Positions 41,708 to 50,917 of a stretch of 64,000 nt of DNA are shown here, one piece after another. A model generated the notes under the pieces. The model worked only from the letters and a program-made list of their open reading frames with translations, searched no databases and was not told where the DNA came from. The stretch's first letter is position 1; each line of letters opens with the position of its first letter. The stretch covers positions 1 to 64,000 of the forward strand of contig OMYT01000002.1 of NCBI GenBank assembly GCA_900315315.1. The letters run 5' to 3'. The translations under genes were made by a program, and so were the position numbers. This stretch comes from an uncultured Eubacteriales bacterium. GTDB taxonomy: Bacteria > Bacillota > Clostridia > Christensenellales > Aristaeellaceae.

Positions 41708-43858
41708 ATGGACCATATTGAACAGCTGGCGGCGGAGTTTGGACTGCGGCCGGCACAGGTTAAGGCGGCAGTGGAACTGCTGGACGCGGGGAACACGATC
41801 CCGTTTATCGCGAGATACCGGAAGGAAATGACCGGATCGCTGGACGACCAGGTATTGAGAGAACTGGCTGAGCGGCTGGAATATCTCCGGAACCTGGACA
41901 AGCGCCGGGAGGAGATTGAAAAGAGCCTGACTGAGCAGGGCGTGCTGACGGACGAACTGATTCAGCAACTGGCGGAAGCGAAGACCCTGAGCGAGCTGGA
42001 AGACCTGTACCGCCCGTACCGGCCGAAACGCCGGACACGGGCGACCATCGCGAAGGAACGGGGGCTGGAGCCGCTGGCGATGTGGCTGATACTGCAGCAG
42101 CCGCGGGGGATTCCCGCGGAGGAAGCGGCAAAGTATATCGACGCGGAGAAGGAAGTGCCGGACGCGGAAGCCGCCCTGGCCGGCGCCCGGGACATTATCG
42201 CCGAGACGGTCAGCGACGATGCGGCCCTGCGGAAGGAACTGCGGGAGATGCTGATGCGGGAGGCGGTGCTGCGCACCGCGGCCGCCAAGGAAGAAGACAG
42301 CGTCTACAGCATGTATTACGAGTATTCCGAGCCGGTGCGGAACATGGCGAGCCATCGGATCCTGGCGGTGAACCGGGGCGAACGGGAAGAATTCCTGAAG
42401 GTGACCCTGGAAGCGCCGGAAGAGAAGGCCGTGGCGGCGCTGAAACGGGAATATGTCCGGGGGACCTGTCCGGCATCGGAGCAGATTGCAATGGCCTGCG
42501 AGGACGCCTGGGAACGGCTGATCTTCCCCTCCCTGGAGCGGGAAGTCCGCAACGAACTGACGGACCGGGCGAACGTGCAGGCGATCAAGGTGTTCAGCCA
42601 GAACCTGCATCAACTGCTGATGCAGCCGCCGATCAAGGGCAAGGTGACCCTGGGCGTGGACCCGGGGTTCCGGACCGGATGCAAGCTGGCCGTCATCGAC
42701 GAGAACGGCAAGGTGCTGGATACCGGCGTCGGATACTTTACGCTGCCGGGAAACGAAGGCGGCAAGGCCGCGGCGGCACGGCTGATCAAAGGATTTGTAC
42801 AGAAATACGGCGTGACAGCCATCGCGATCGGCAACGGGACCGCCAGCCGGGAAAGCGAGCAGTTTATCGCCTCGCTGCTGCCGGAGATGCCCGGGGTGGC
42901 TTATATGATTGTGAGCGAGGCGGGCGCCTCGGTCTACTCCGCGAGCAAGCTTGCGGCCGCGGAGTTCCCGGACTTTGACGTGACCCAGCGCAGCGCGGTC
43001 TCCATCGCAAGGCGGATGCAGGATCCGCTGGCGGAACTGGTGAAGATCGATCCGAAAGCGATCGGCGTGGGTCAGTATCAGCACGACCTAAAACAGAACG
43101 AACTGACCGACGCGCTGGACGGCGTGGTGGAACAGTGCGTGAACCAGGTCGGCGTGGAGGTTTCGACCGCATCGGCGGAGCTGCTGAGCCACGTGGCCGG
43201 CATCGGGCCGGCGCTGGCGAAGAACATCGTGGCCTACCGGGAGGAGAACGGGATTCCGACCCGGCAGGCGCTGAAAAAGGTGCCGAAACTCGGGCCGCGG
43301 GCTTTCGAGCAGTGCGCCGGCTTCCTGCGGGTTGCCGACAGCAAGAACCCGCTGGACGCGACGGGCGTCCATCCGGAAAGCTACGACGCGGCGAAAAAAC
43401 TGCTGGAGATTCTGGATTACGACCTGAAAACCGTCAAAAACGGCGGCATCCCGGATATTGTGCTCCGCGCGAAGAACTACGGCGAGGAGAAACTGGCGGG
43501 GGAGATCGGCGTGGGCCTTCCGACCCTGCGGGATATGCTGGAAGAACTGAAAAAGCCGGGCCGCGATCCCCGGGACGAGCTGCCCAAGCCGGTGCTGCGG
43601 ACCGACGTGCTGGACATGAAGGATCTGACACCCGGGATGGAACTGACGGGTACGGTGCGCAATGTGATCGACTTTGGCGCGTTTGTGGATATCGGGGTAC
43701 ATCAGGACGGGCTGGTGCATATTTCCAGGATGGCGGACCGGTTTATCCGCCATCCGAGCGAAGCGGTCAAGGTCGGGGATGTGGTGAAGGTCTGGGTGGT
43801 CAGTGTGGATGAGAAGAAGAAACGGATTGCCTTGACCATGGTCAAGGACAGAATGTGA
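41708..43858 (+). CDS. tex: Tex family RNA-binding transcription accessory protein
   Basis: 716 residues in the standard Tex order: N-terminal helical region (IPFIARYRKEMTGSLDDQVL), YqgF-like domain (LGVDPGFRTGCKLAVID, about 314 onward), helix-hairpin-helix part (LLSHVAGIGPALAKNIVAYR), and C-terminal S1 domain (about 635-705: GMELTGTVRNVIDFGAFVDI). Binds nucleic acid and is linked to transcription fidelity and stress. Full length. The ATG follows GTGAGGAAAAAACA. No special link to its neighbours. Confidence 0.95.
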   Translation: MDHIEQLAAEFGLRPAQVKAAVELLDAGNTIPFIARYRKEMTGSLDDQVLRELAERLEYLRNLDKRREEIEKSLTEQGVLTDELIQQLAEAKTLSELEDLYRPYRPKRRTRATIAKERGLEPLAMWLILQQPRGIPAEEAAKYIDAEKEVPDAEAALAGARDIIAETVSDDAALRKELREMLMREAVLRTAAAKEEDSVYSMYYEYSEPVRNMASHRILAVNRGEREEFLKVTLEAPEEKAVAALKREYVRGTCPASEQIAMACEDAWERLIFPSLEREVRNELTDRANVQAIKVFSQNLHQLLMQPPIKGKVTLGVDPGFRTGCKLAVIDENGKVLDTGVGYFTLPGNEGGKAAAARLIKGFVQKYGVTAIAIGNGTASRESEQFIASLLPEMPGVAYMIVSEAGASVYSASKLAAAEFPDFDVTQRSAVSIARRMQDPLAELVKIDPKAIGVGQYQHDLKQNELTDALDGVVEQCVNQVGVEVSTASAELLSHVAGIGPALAKNIVAYREENGIPTRQALKKVPKLGPRAFEQCAGFLRVADSKNPLDATGVHPESYDAAKKLLEILDYDLKTVKNGGIPDIVLRAKNYGEEKLAGEIGVGLPTLRDMLEELKKPGRDPRDELPKPVLRTDVLDMKDLTPGMELTGTVRNVIDFGAFVDIGVHQDGLVHISRMADRFIRHPSEAVKVGDVVKVWVVSVDEKKKRIALTMVKDRM

Positions 43859-43864
43859 TGTGAT

Positions 43865-43956
43865 AAGGGGGCTTTCCGCAAGGAATCGCACGCGCACCGC
43901 GGCCGGTGTGCCGGCTCGCGCACCGCGCGCGGCAGCGCCCCCTTAAACCCCTTCGG
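43865..43956 (+). repeat. CTTTCCG/CCTTCGG structured element, copy 9 (medium form)
   Basis: Nearly identical insert to copy 5 (39586-39677) but with the closing stem changed on both sides to AAGGGGGC/GCCCCCTT. It starts 6 bases after the tex stop. Confidence 0.8.
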
Positions 43957-44005
43957 TCGACATATGGGTAAAAAACTGAGTGAAGAGTGGAGAGGAGGAG
44001 CGGCT

Positions 44006-44986
44006 ATGAGGAAAGGAATCGCGATGATTCTTGCTCTTGCGCTTTTACTGGGGCTGACGGGATGCTCCGGGAAGCAGGAGACGGAAAAAGAGAAAGATGA
44101 TTCTTCAATCGTGGTCGGCTTTTCCCAGCTCGGCGCGGAGAGCAGCTGGCGGATCGCCAATACCGCCAGCATGGAACAGGCCGCGAAGGATTTCGGATAC
44201 GGCCTGATGATGGAGAACGCCAACCAGAAACAGGAAAAGCAAATCGACGCCATCCGCTCCTTCATCGCTTATCAGGTGGACGTGATTGTGTTTTCCCCGA
44301 TCGTGGAAACCGGGTGGGACAACGTGCTGAAGGAAGCAAAACAGGCCGGAATTCCGGTGATCCTGATGGACCGGATGATTAACACGCAGGACGACAGCCT
44401 CTATACCGCCTATGTGGGCGCGGACTTTTATGCCGAGGGACGCCGGGCGGGCGAATACCTGATCCGGAAGGCGGACGCGCTGGAAAAAGCGCAGATGCGA
44501 ATCGTCGAGATCTGCGGAACGGCGGACTCTACGCCCATGCGGGACCGGCAGCAGGGCTTTATGGACGTGATCAGCCAGGATTCCCGTTTCACGGTCATCG
44601 ACAGCGTGGACGGTGACTTCCTCCGCAGCAAGGGCGAGGAGTGCATGCGGGACCTGCTGGCCAAATACGGCAGCGACGGGTTTGACGTGGTGTATTCCCA
44701 CAATGACGCGATGACGCTGGGCGCGCTGGACGTACTGGAAAAAACGGAAGGCGTACCGAAAGATCTGGTTGTGATCACGGTGGACGGGGAGAAGGATGCG
44801 GTGGACGCGCTGAAGGCCGGGCGGATCAACTGCGTGGTACAGTGCACACCGAATCTGGGGATTTCCGTGATGCGGCTGGTAAAAGAATTAACGGAGGGCA
44901 GAGGCGTCCTGAAGACTTACTCTCCGGAAGAGGGTGCCTTTACCGATTTCGACGATCTGACCGATCCCAGGGTGGAGGGCTTCTGA
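44006..44986 (+). CDS. YtfQ-like sugar-binding lipoprotein, probable co-sensor
   Basis: 326 residues. The ATG at 44006 follows GAGGAGGAGCGGCT; lipoprotein signal with lipobox LTGC. The fold is type I periplasmic binding, close to E. coli YtfQ in ANQKQEKQIDAIRSF, ETGWDNVLKEAKQAGIP and YSHNDAMTLGALDVL. It sits directly before a YesM-type kinase (1 base gap) rather than with a permease, so it likely presents a furanose-type sugar to the kinase, as in three-component sugar sensors. Ligand inferred from family only. Confidence 0.88.
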   Translation: MRKGIAMILALALLLGLTGCSGKQETEKEKDDSSIVVGFSQLGAESSWRIANTASMEQAAKDFGYGLMMENANQKQEKQIDAIRSFIAYQVDVIVFSPIVETGWDNVLKEAKQAGIPVILMDRMINTQDDSLYTAYVGADFYAEGRRAGEYLIRKADALEKAQMRIVEICGTADSTPMRDRQQGFMDVISQDSRFTVIDSVDGDFLRSKGEECMRDLLAKYGSDGFDVVYSHNDAMTLGALDVLEKTEGVPKDLVVITVDGEKDAVDALKAGRINCVVQCTPNLGISVMRLVKELTEGRGVLKTYSPEEGAFTDFDDLTDPRVEGF

Positions 44987-44987
44987 T

Positions 44988-46466
44988 ATGCGGCGGGGCG
45001 GCATGACCAGCATTACCGGGCAGATCCGCCGGTCAGTCATTTCCATTGCGGTATTGCTGACGGTTCCGGCTGTGATCGGCCTGGTGGTGATGATGATCTA
45101 TTCATCCCGGACGCAGGCGATGATCCGGCGGATGGACGCGGCGGCGGAAATGAAGCCGGCGCTGGAAACCACGATCGCGGAGAACCTGTTTTCCGTGGCA
45201 GCCGGACGGAGCAGTTTTGAAGAAAGCGGCGTGGAGGAACTGATCGGGAACACAGACAGCACGCTGGATGAACTGCTGGCGGAAACGGAAGGCAGCGGAC
45301 ACCTGCAGCTGACCATTGCCCGCAGGACCATGGATACGATGGAGCAGTACGTGCTCAAGGTCCGCGACGGGATGGCGGCAGGACTGCCCATTCAGGAAAT
45401 CGAGGGTATGGTGGATGAGGTCCGGAATGTCGGCCGGCTGGTCACGGACATGCTGGACGCATTCACGACGGAAGAGATCAAAAACGCTTCCGAAATCAGC
45501 ACAAGGCTGCGGGTTATCCTGATTGCCACGGTGGCCGCGGAAGTGATATTGCTGCTGATCGCTCTGCTGCGGACCGGCAGCGAGACGCGCAGACTGACGG
45601 AATCGATCCATACGACCATCTATTCCCTTGAAGAAACCGTGCGCAAGATCGCGGAAGGGAACTTCGGCGACCGGGCCCGCGGGATGAACGTGACGGAACT
45701 GCAGGAGCTGAGCGAACAGATCAACCAGATGGCCGACCGGCTTGAGATGCTGATCGACCAGGTGCGGCAGAAACAGGACAACCTCTCCAAGGCGGAACTG
45801 CGCACCATGCAGGCGCAGATCAACCCTCATTTCCTATATAATACCCTGGATACGATCGTCTGGCAGGCAGAGAGCGGCAAGGGGGATGAGGTTGTCCAGC
45901 TTACCCGGAACCTGAGCGATTTCTTCCGGATTTCCCTGTCGGCCGGCGCGGACTGGATCCCCGTGACACAGGAACTGAAACATGTATCCGCATACCTCAG
46001 CATCCAGAAGATCCGATACAGGGATATCCTGGACTATGAGGTGGAGACGCCGGACGGACTGGAAGAGATTTATATGCTCAAGCTGCTGCTGCAGCCGCTG
46101 GTGGAGAACGCCCTGTATCACGGGATCAAGAACAAGCGCGGCGGCGGAAAGATCACAGTCCGGGTATCACGGCTGAACAGGATCATGACATTCAGGGTCA
46201 CGGACACCGGGAAGGGTATGACCCCGGAACAGCTGCGCGAAGTGGAAGCCATGCTGAAGGAGGAGACTCCGACGGCCCAGGCTGTGCCGGTGTCCGGTCA
46301 TACCGGTTTCGGCCTGCGGAATGTGGACACACGGATACGCCTATATTATAAGAAGCAAACCGGCCTGATCTTCCAGTCCGGTCCGGAGGGTACGGAGGTA
46401 TCCTTTACGATTCCGATTCGATCAAGGGAGGAGATCGACCATGATGAAAGTCTTTCTCGTGGATGA
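44988..46466 (+). CDS. YesM-type sensor histidine kinase
   Basis: 492 residues: membrane helices at about 12-35 and 180-205 with an extracellular helical domain between; HAMP (about 207-262); His_kinase with His281 in QINPHFLYNTLD; N-box LLLQPLVENALYHGI; G-box VTDTGKGM and TGFGLRNVDTRI. Should sense a signal through the external domain, probably with the upstream sugar-binding lipoprotein, and phosphorylate the YesN-like regulator, whose gene overlaps its 3' end by 26 bases. Confidence 0.92.
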   Translation: MRRGGMTSITGQIRRSVISIAVLLTVPAVIGLVVMMIYSSRTQAMIRRMDAAAEMKPALETTIAENLFSVAAGRSSFEESGVEELIGNTDSTLDELLAETEGSGHLQLTIARRTMDTMEQYVLKVRDGMAAGLPIQEIEGMVDEVRNVGRLVTDMLDAFTTEEIKNASEISTRLRVILIATVAAEVILLLIALLRTGSETRRLTESIHTTIYSLEETVRKIAEGNFGDRARGMNVTELQELSEQINQMADRLEMLIDQVRQKQDNLSKAELRTMQAQINPHFLYNTLDTIVWQAESGKGDEVVQLTRNLSDFFRISLSAGADWIPVTQELKHVSAYLSIQKIRYRDILDYEVETPDGLEEIYMLKLLLQPLVENALYHGIKNKRGGGKITVRVSRLNRIMTFRVTDTGKGMTPEQLREVEAMLKEETPTAQAVPVSGHTGFGLRNVDTRIRLYYKKQTGLIFQSGPEGTEVSFTIPIRSREEIDHDESLSRG

Positions 46467-48003
46467 TGAAATCGCCATCCGGGAGAACCTGCGCAATTCC
46501 TTTCCCTGGGAGGAGAAGGGATACCAGCTGGTCGGGGAAGCGCCGGACGGCGAGATGGCGCTGCCGATGCTGCGGGACCTGAACGCGGATATCCTGCTGA
46601 CGGATATCCGGATGCCTTTCATGGACGGGATCAAACTGTGCGAGGAAGTGCAGCGGACGATGCCCTGGGTGGAGCGGATCATCCTGTCCGGATACGACGA
46701 CTTTACCTATGCCCAGAAGGCGATTTCCCTGGGCGTCAAGGAATACCTGCTCAAACCGGTTACGGCGAAGGAACTGGAGGCGGCGCTGGAAAGGGTCCGC
46801 AGGCAGATCGAGGAAAAACGCCGGGACCGGGAAAACCTGACAGCCCTGCGGGAACGGCTTTCCTCCGGCAATCAGTTTCTGCGGGATAAGCTGTTGGCTT
46901 CGCTCTTTACCGACGAAGGCGACCGGGAGGATGATGAGGCCCTGCTCCGCCAGATGCGGGAGCTGGGAGTGAACCTGGCGGCCGGAAGCTATGCGGTGAT
47001 TGATATTTCGTTTCCGGCGGAAGGGGAGGAGCGGATTGCCTGCCGGAACGCACTGACATCCCTGGCGGAGATGAGCGGCGGCGGCGTTTATGTGTGCGGT
47101 GCGCCGAAAGGGGCACGGGCCCTTGTACTTGGCGATAATCCGGAGGATACGGAAGAACGGGCCTATTCCTTTGCCAACTCCGCGATGCATTTGCCGGAAC
47201 TGGCAGGAGAGGAGCGGCTGCTGATCTCCGTCGGGGACACGGTAACGGATTTCCACGAGATCCGCCAGTCCATGAAGAGCGCGCGGCACGCACGGCATCT
47301 GCAGAGTCCGGAGGATAGGACGGAGCGGAGGATCATCAGCGTCAATGAAAGTTCCGGGCAGCAGATTCCCTTATCCGAGACGGAACTGAGCCCCCTATAT
47401 GAACGCCTCCAGTATGCTTCCGAGGATGAAGTGGAGGCGATCCTGACGGAATATACCCGCTCGCTGGATCCGACGCTGGCGCTCGGCTATCTGCGGGTGG
47501 CAGGGCTTCTGGCTGCGCGCCGGATCATTCAGGAAGGGGAAGGAAATCCCCGCGAGGTACTGGATGATACGCAGGTGGATGAAGCGCTGCATACAGAAGG
47601 AGAGGAGGGCTTCCTCCGGCTGGCAGATCTGCTGCGGGCCGCAATCGCCTTCCGGAACGGCAACCGGGCGGGATACGGTGACCCGACGATCAGCAAGGCG
47701 CGGGCTTACTTGTCCCAGCATTATGCCAATCCCAACCTGATGCTCCAGGATGTGGCCGGGGAAGTGCATTTGAGCCAAAGCCATTTTTCCACGGTCTTCG
47801 CGCAGGAGACCGGGCTGACCTTCACCCAGTATCTGACGGGACTGAGGATCGGCAAGGCGAAGGAACTGCTGGAAGCGACGGAGATGAAGTCTTCGCAGAT
47901 CGCCCAGGAGGTCGGGTATAATGACAGTCACTATTTCAGCTATTTGTTTAAGAAGACTACGGGTATGACGCCAAGCGATTACAGGAGGGAAAACAGGGGG
48001 TAA
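46441..48003 (+). CDS. YesN-type response regulator with AraC DNA-binding domain
   Basis: 520 residues: receiver domain 1-125 (VDDE 7-10, phospho-acceptor Asp55 in LLTDIRMPF, Lys in YLLKPVTAKE), a middle region, and a C-terminal AraC/XylS domain (about 415-520: MLQDVAGEVHLSQSHFSTVF, SSQIAQEVGYNDSHYFSYLF). Likely activates the ABC operons that follow through sites in their duplicated leaders. The ATG lies inside the kinase gene. Structured element copy 8 begins 2 bases after the stop. Confidence 0.93.
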   Translation: MMKVFLVDDEIAIRENLRNSFPWEEKGYQLVGEAPDGEMALPMLRDLNADILLTDIRMPFMDGIKLCEEVQRTMPWVERIILSGYDDFTYAQKAISLGVKEYLLKPVTAKELEAALERVRRQIEEKRRDRENLTALRERLSSGNQFLRDKLLASLFTDEGDREDDEALLRQMRELGVNLAAGSYAVIDISFPAEGEERIACRNALTSLAEMSGGGVYVCGAPKGARALVLGDNPEDTEERAYSFANSAMHLPELAGEERLLISVGDTVTDFHEIRQSMKSARHARHLQSPEDRTERRIISVNESSGQQIPLSETELSPLYERLQYASEDEVEAILTEYTRSLDPTLALGYLRVAGLLAARRIIQEGEGNPREVLDDTQVDEALHTEGEEGFLRLADLLRAAIAFRNGNRAGYGDPTISKARAYLSQHYANPNLMLQDVAGEVHLSQSHFSTVFAQETGLTFTQYLTGLRIGKAKELLEATEMKSSQIAQEVGYNDSHYFSYLFKKTTGMTPSDYRRENRG

Positions 48004-48004
48004 T

Positions 48005-48104
48005 GTGGGGGCTTTCCGCATACCCGGGGCTGCCGCCCGTTCTCTGCTGAAAACTGTCCACTGGACAGTTTTCCAGGCGCGACGAACCCCCCACGCCCCT
48101 TCGG
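48005..48104 (+). repeat. CTTTCCG/CCTTCGG structured element, copy 8 (long form)
   Basis: Closing stem GTGGGGG/CCCCCCAC, scaffold CCCGGGGCTGCCGCCCG, internal perfect hairpin GAAAACTGTCC-act-GGACAGTTTTC, then GCCCCTTCGG. Confidence 0.75.
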
Positions 48105-48164
48105 TACGATATACTTTTTGGAGAACAAGAGATAAATAATAAATTTCAACTTTGAGAAGAATTT

Positions 48165-48307
48165 TTTCAACCGAAAACGTTACCATAATGGCATAAACGG
48201 AAAAAAACATACCAAAATAAAAATCCTCTGTATTTTCAAGCCGGAGGATTTTTTCTATACTGTGTGCAGATGGCGAAAAGCCAAAAAAGGAATGGAGGGT
48301 TTTTACT
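48165..48307 (+). promoter_or_regulatory. Leader/promoter of the first sugar ABC operon
   Basis: A conserved block shared with 53117-53259: CCGAAAACGTTACC (a LacI-like or regulator site), ATGGCATAAACGGAAAAA, the inverted repeat AAATCCTC...GAGGATTT followed by a T-run, promoter TTTTCA-17-TATACT (48233-48261), a small TGGCGAAAAGCCA hairpin and GGAATGGAGG. The inverted repeat lies over the -35/spacer and could be an operator or the terminator of the upstream unit. Confidence 0.7.
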
Positions 48308-49300
48308 ATGAAGAAACTGTTGGCTCTGGTTCTGGCACTCGTGATGGTGCTGGGCGCTGCGTCCGCTCTGGCAGACTACAAGGTAGCTTTCTCCCAGATC
48401 GGTCAGGAATCTGACTGGCGTACCGCCAACACCGACAGCATCAAGGCCGCTATCGAAGGCCATGAAGGCTGGGAACTGATCTACGACGATGCGCAGCAGA
48501 AGCAGGAAAACCAGATCAAGGCTCTGCGCAACTTCATCACCCAGGGTGTTGACGTCATCCTGTTCACCGGCGTTGTGACGACCGGCTGGGATGAAGTGCT
48601 GAAGGAAGTCAATGACGAAGGCATCCCGCTGATCCTGGTTGACCGTATGCCTGACTGCATGGACAAGATCGAATACGCTGCCGCTTTCGGCGGAGACTTC
48701 GTTGAAGAAGGCCGTCGTCAGGTTGCGTGGGCCGGCGAGTATCTGAAGTCCATCGGCCGCGGCGATGAAGAAGTCAACGTTGCCATCATGGAAGGCACCA
48801 CCGGTTCCGGCGCTCAGGTTGACCGTACCAAGGGCAATCTGGCTGCGATGGAAGCCTATCCGAACCTGAAGCTGGTGGCTCAGAACACCGGTAACTTCAC
48901 CCGCGCTGAAGGTCAGGCCCTGATGGAGAGCTGGCTGAAGTCCATCGACAAGATCGATGTGCTGATCGCGCAGAACGACGACATGGCTCTGGGCGCCATC
49001 GACGCCATCAAGGCTGCCGGCAAGGTCCCGGGCAAGGACATCATCATCGTGGGCTGCGACTCCGTGAAGGCTGCGTTCGACGCGATCGTCGCGGGCGAAA
49101 TGAACGCCACCATCGAGTGCACTCCTCTGTACGGCCCCTTCGTTGTGGAAGCGGTTGAAAAGCTGCAGGCCGGCGAGAAGATGAGCAAGGAACTGGTACA
49201 TCCCGCAGAAGGCGTTTATGACATGGACGGCGGCATCGACTGCGGCAACGGCGCGGTTTCCGTGAAGGCTGCCGACGTGATCAACGAGCGTCAGTATTAA
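48308..49300 (+). CDS. ytfQ: YtfQ-like galactofuranose/furanose-binding protein
   Basis: 330 residues: signal peptide MKKLLALVLALVMVLGAASALA, then a type I periplasmic binding fold with strong YtfQ features: FSQIGQESDWRTANTDSIK, DAQQKQENQIKALRNFI, VTTGWDEVLKEV, AQNDDMALGAIDAIKAAGK and IECTPLYGP. Feeds the permease encoded downstream. Codon choice (many GCT, CGT, GAC) differs from the neighbours and suggests high expression. A terminator hairpin follows, which would keep its level above that of the membrane genes. Confidence 0.9.
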   Translation: MKKLLALVLALVMVLGAASALADYKVAFSQIGQESDWRTANTDSIKAAIEGHEGWELIYDDAQQKQENQIKALRNFITQGVDVILFTGVVTTGWDEVLKEVNDEGIPLILVDRMPDCMDKIEYAAAFGGDFVEEGRRQVAWAGEYLKSIGRGDEEVNVAIMEGTTGSGAQVDRTKGNLAAMEAYPNLKLVAQNTGNFTRAEGQALMESWLKSIDKIDVLIAQNDDMALGAIDAIKAAGKVPGKDIIIVGCDSVKAAFDAIVAGEMNATIECTPLYGPFVVEAVEKLQAGEKMSKELVHPAEGVYDMDGGIDCGNGAVSVKAADVINERQY

Positions 49301-49340
49301 TCCAGAAACATTCTGCGACTGTTGCTGGAAACAGTCCACA

Positions 49341-49380
49341 GGCAGGGCGGACGGGCGACTCTCCGCCCTGCCTTTTCTTA
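49341..49380 (+). terminator. Attenuating terminator between binding protein and ABC genes
   Basis: GGCAGGGCGG...CCGCCCTGCC followed by TTTTCTTA. Confidence 0.8.
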
Positions 49381-49393
49381 AGGAGGGATCCCT

Positions 49394-50917
49394 TTGCCGG
49401 AAAACAACCTGCTAGAGATGAGACAGATCGAGATTCAGTTCCCCGGTGTCAAAGCTCTGGACAAGGTGGACTTTACCCTGCGCGCGGGCGAGATCCATTC
49501 TCTGCTTGGTGAGAACGGCGCCGGAAAATCCACGCTGATCAAGTGCCTGACCGGAGTGAACCGTATGGACGCGGGGACGATCACGTTCATGGGGAATTCC
49601 ATACGCCCCCAAAGTCCTCAGGAAGCCATGGGAATGGGTATTTCCACAGTGTATCAGGAGGTTAACCTCTGTCCGAACCTGACCGTGGCGGAGAATATTT
49701 TTGTCGGCCGGCAGCCGATGAAACATGGCCAGATCGATTGGAAAACCATCACAAAACGGGCGCGGGAGCTGATGGCGCGCTTTCATCAGGATATCGATGT
49801 AAGCCGTCCGCTTTCCTATTATTCCACCGCTGTTCAGCAGATGGTGGCAATTGCCCGTGCGGTGGACGTCCAGGCGAAGGTTCTGATTCTGGATGAGCCG
49901 ACTTCCTCCCTGGATGACAATGAAGTGCAGCTGCTCTTCGATGTTATGCGGGATCTGAAAGCGGAAGGAATGGGTATCATTTTTATCACCCACTTCCTGG
50001 ATCAGGTTTTTGCCATCAGTGACCGGTTAACGATCCTGCGAAACGGTCATCTGGTCGGTTCCTATGATATCGGTGATATCACAAAAGTGGAATTGGTCAC
50101 ACAGATGGTGGGCAAGGACATGGACACCATCTTTAATCTGAAGAGAGCTTCCGTTCCGGAAGATGCACCTGATATGCTCAATGCGTCCCATATCGGCTCG
50201 CCGGGGCAGATTGAGGACATCTCCGTAACTGTAAAGAAAGGCGAGCTGATCGGCTTCGCGGGGCTGCTGGGCAGCGGACGTACGGAAACGGCAGAGATGC
50301 TTTTCGGCGCTCACCGCGCGACAAGCGGGGAGATAGAAGTGGACGGACAGAAGGCTGAGATTAAGAAACCCTATGATGCGCTGGTCAAGGGTATTGCGTT
50401 CTGCCCTGAAGATCGAAAACGCGATGGAATCATTGCCGACCTGAGCATCCGGGAAAATATCGCGCTGGCAGTGCAGGCACGCAAGGGATTCCTTCACCCG
50501 CTGAGTTCCAAAGAACAGAACGAGATGGCGGATAAATACATCAAGGCGCTTGGCATTGCCACGCCGGACGCGGAGAAAAAGATCGGTGAACTGTCCGGCG
50601 GCAATCAGCAAAAAGTGATCCTGGCCAGGTGGATGGCAACGGATCCCAAGGTGCTGATCCTGGACGAGCCGACCCGCGGCATCGATATCGGCGCCAAAGC
50701 GGAGATTCAGCGGCTGATGCTGGAAATGTGCGGCGAAGGTGTTTCGGTCGTCTTTATCAGTTCGGAACTGGATGAGATTATCCGCTGCTCCAACCGCATC
50801 ATCATCATGCGGGACAGGGAAAAAGTTGCGGAACTGAACGGCGATGAAGCTACGCAGGAAAAGATTCTTTCCATCATCGCCGAAGGCGCCAAAGCGGCAG
50901 GGGGTGAGGCATCATGA
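49394..50917 (+). CDS. ytfR: Sugar ABC transporter ATP-binding protein (YtfR/RbsA type)
   Basis: 507 residues, two tandem ATPase domains. Domain 1: Walker A LLGENGAGKSTLIK, signature-like YYSTAVQQMVAIARA, Walker B LILDEPTSSLDD. Domain 2: GLLGSGRTETAEMLF (degenerate Walker A as usual for RbsA), LSGGNQQKVILARWM, LILDEPTRGIDIG. The start appears to be TTG at 49394 after AAGGAGGGATCCC. The 3' end overlaps the first permease gene by 4 bases. Confidence 0.92.
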   Translation: MPENNLLEMRQIEIQFPGVKALDKVDFTLRAGEIHSLLGENGAGKSTLIKCLTGVNRMDAGTITFMGNSIRPQSPQEAMGMGISTVYQEVNLCPNLTVAENIFVGRQPMKHGQIDWKTITKRARELMARFHQDIDVSRPLSYYSTAVQQMVAIARAVDVQAKVLILDEPTSSLDDNEVQLLFDVMRDLKAEGMGIIFITHFLDQVFAISDRLTILRNGHLVGSYDIGDITKVELVTQMVGKDMDTIFNLKRASVPEDAPDMLNASHIGSPGQIEDISVTVKKGELIGFAGLLGSGRTETAEMLFGAHRATSGEIEVDGQKAEIKKPYDALVKGIAFCPEDRKRDGIIADLSIRENIALAVQARKGFLHPLSSKEQNEMADKYIKALGIATPDAEKKIGELSGGNQQKVILARWMATDPKVLILDEPTRGIDIGAKAEIQRLMLEMCGEGVSVVFISSELDEIIRCSNRIIIMRDREKVAELNGDEATQEKILSIIAEGAKAAGGEAS

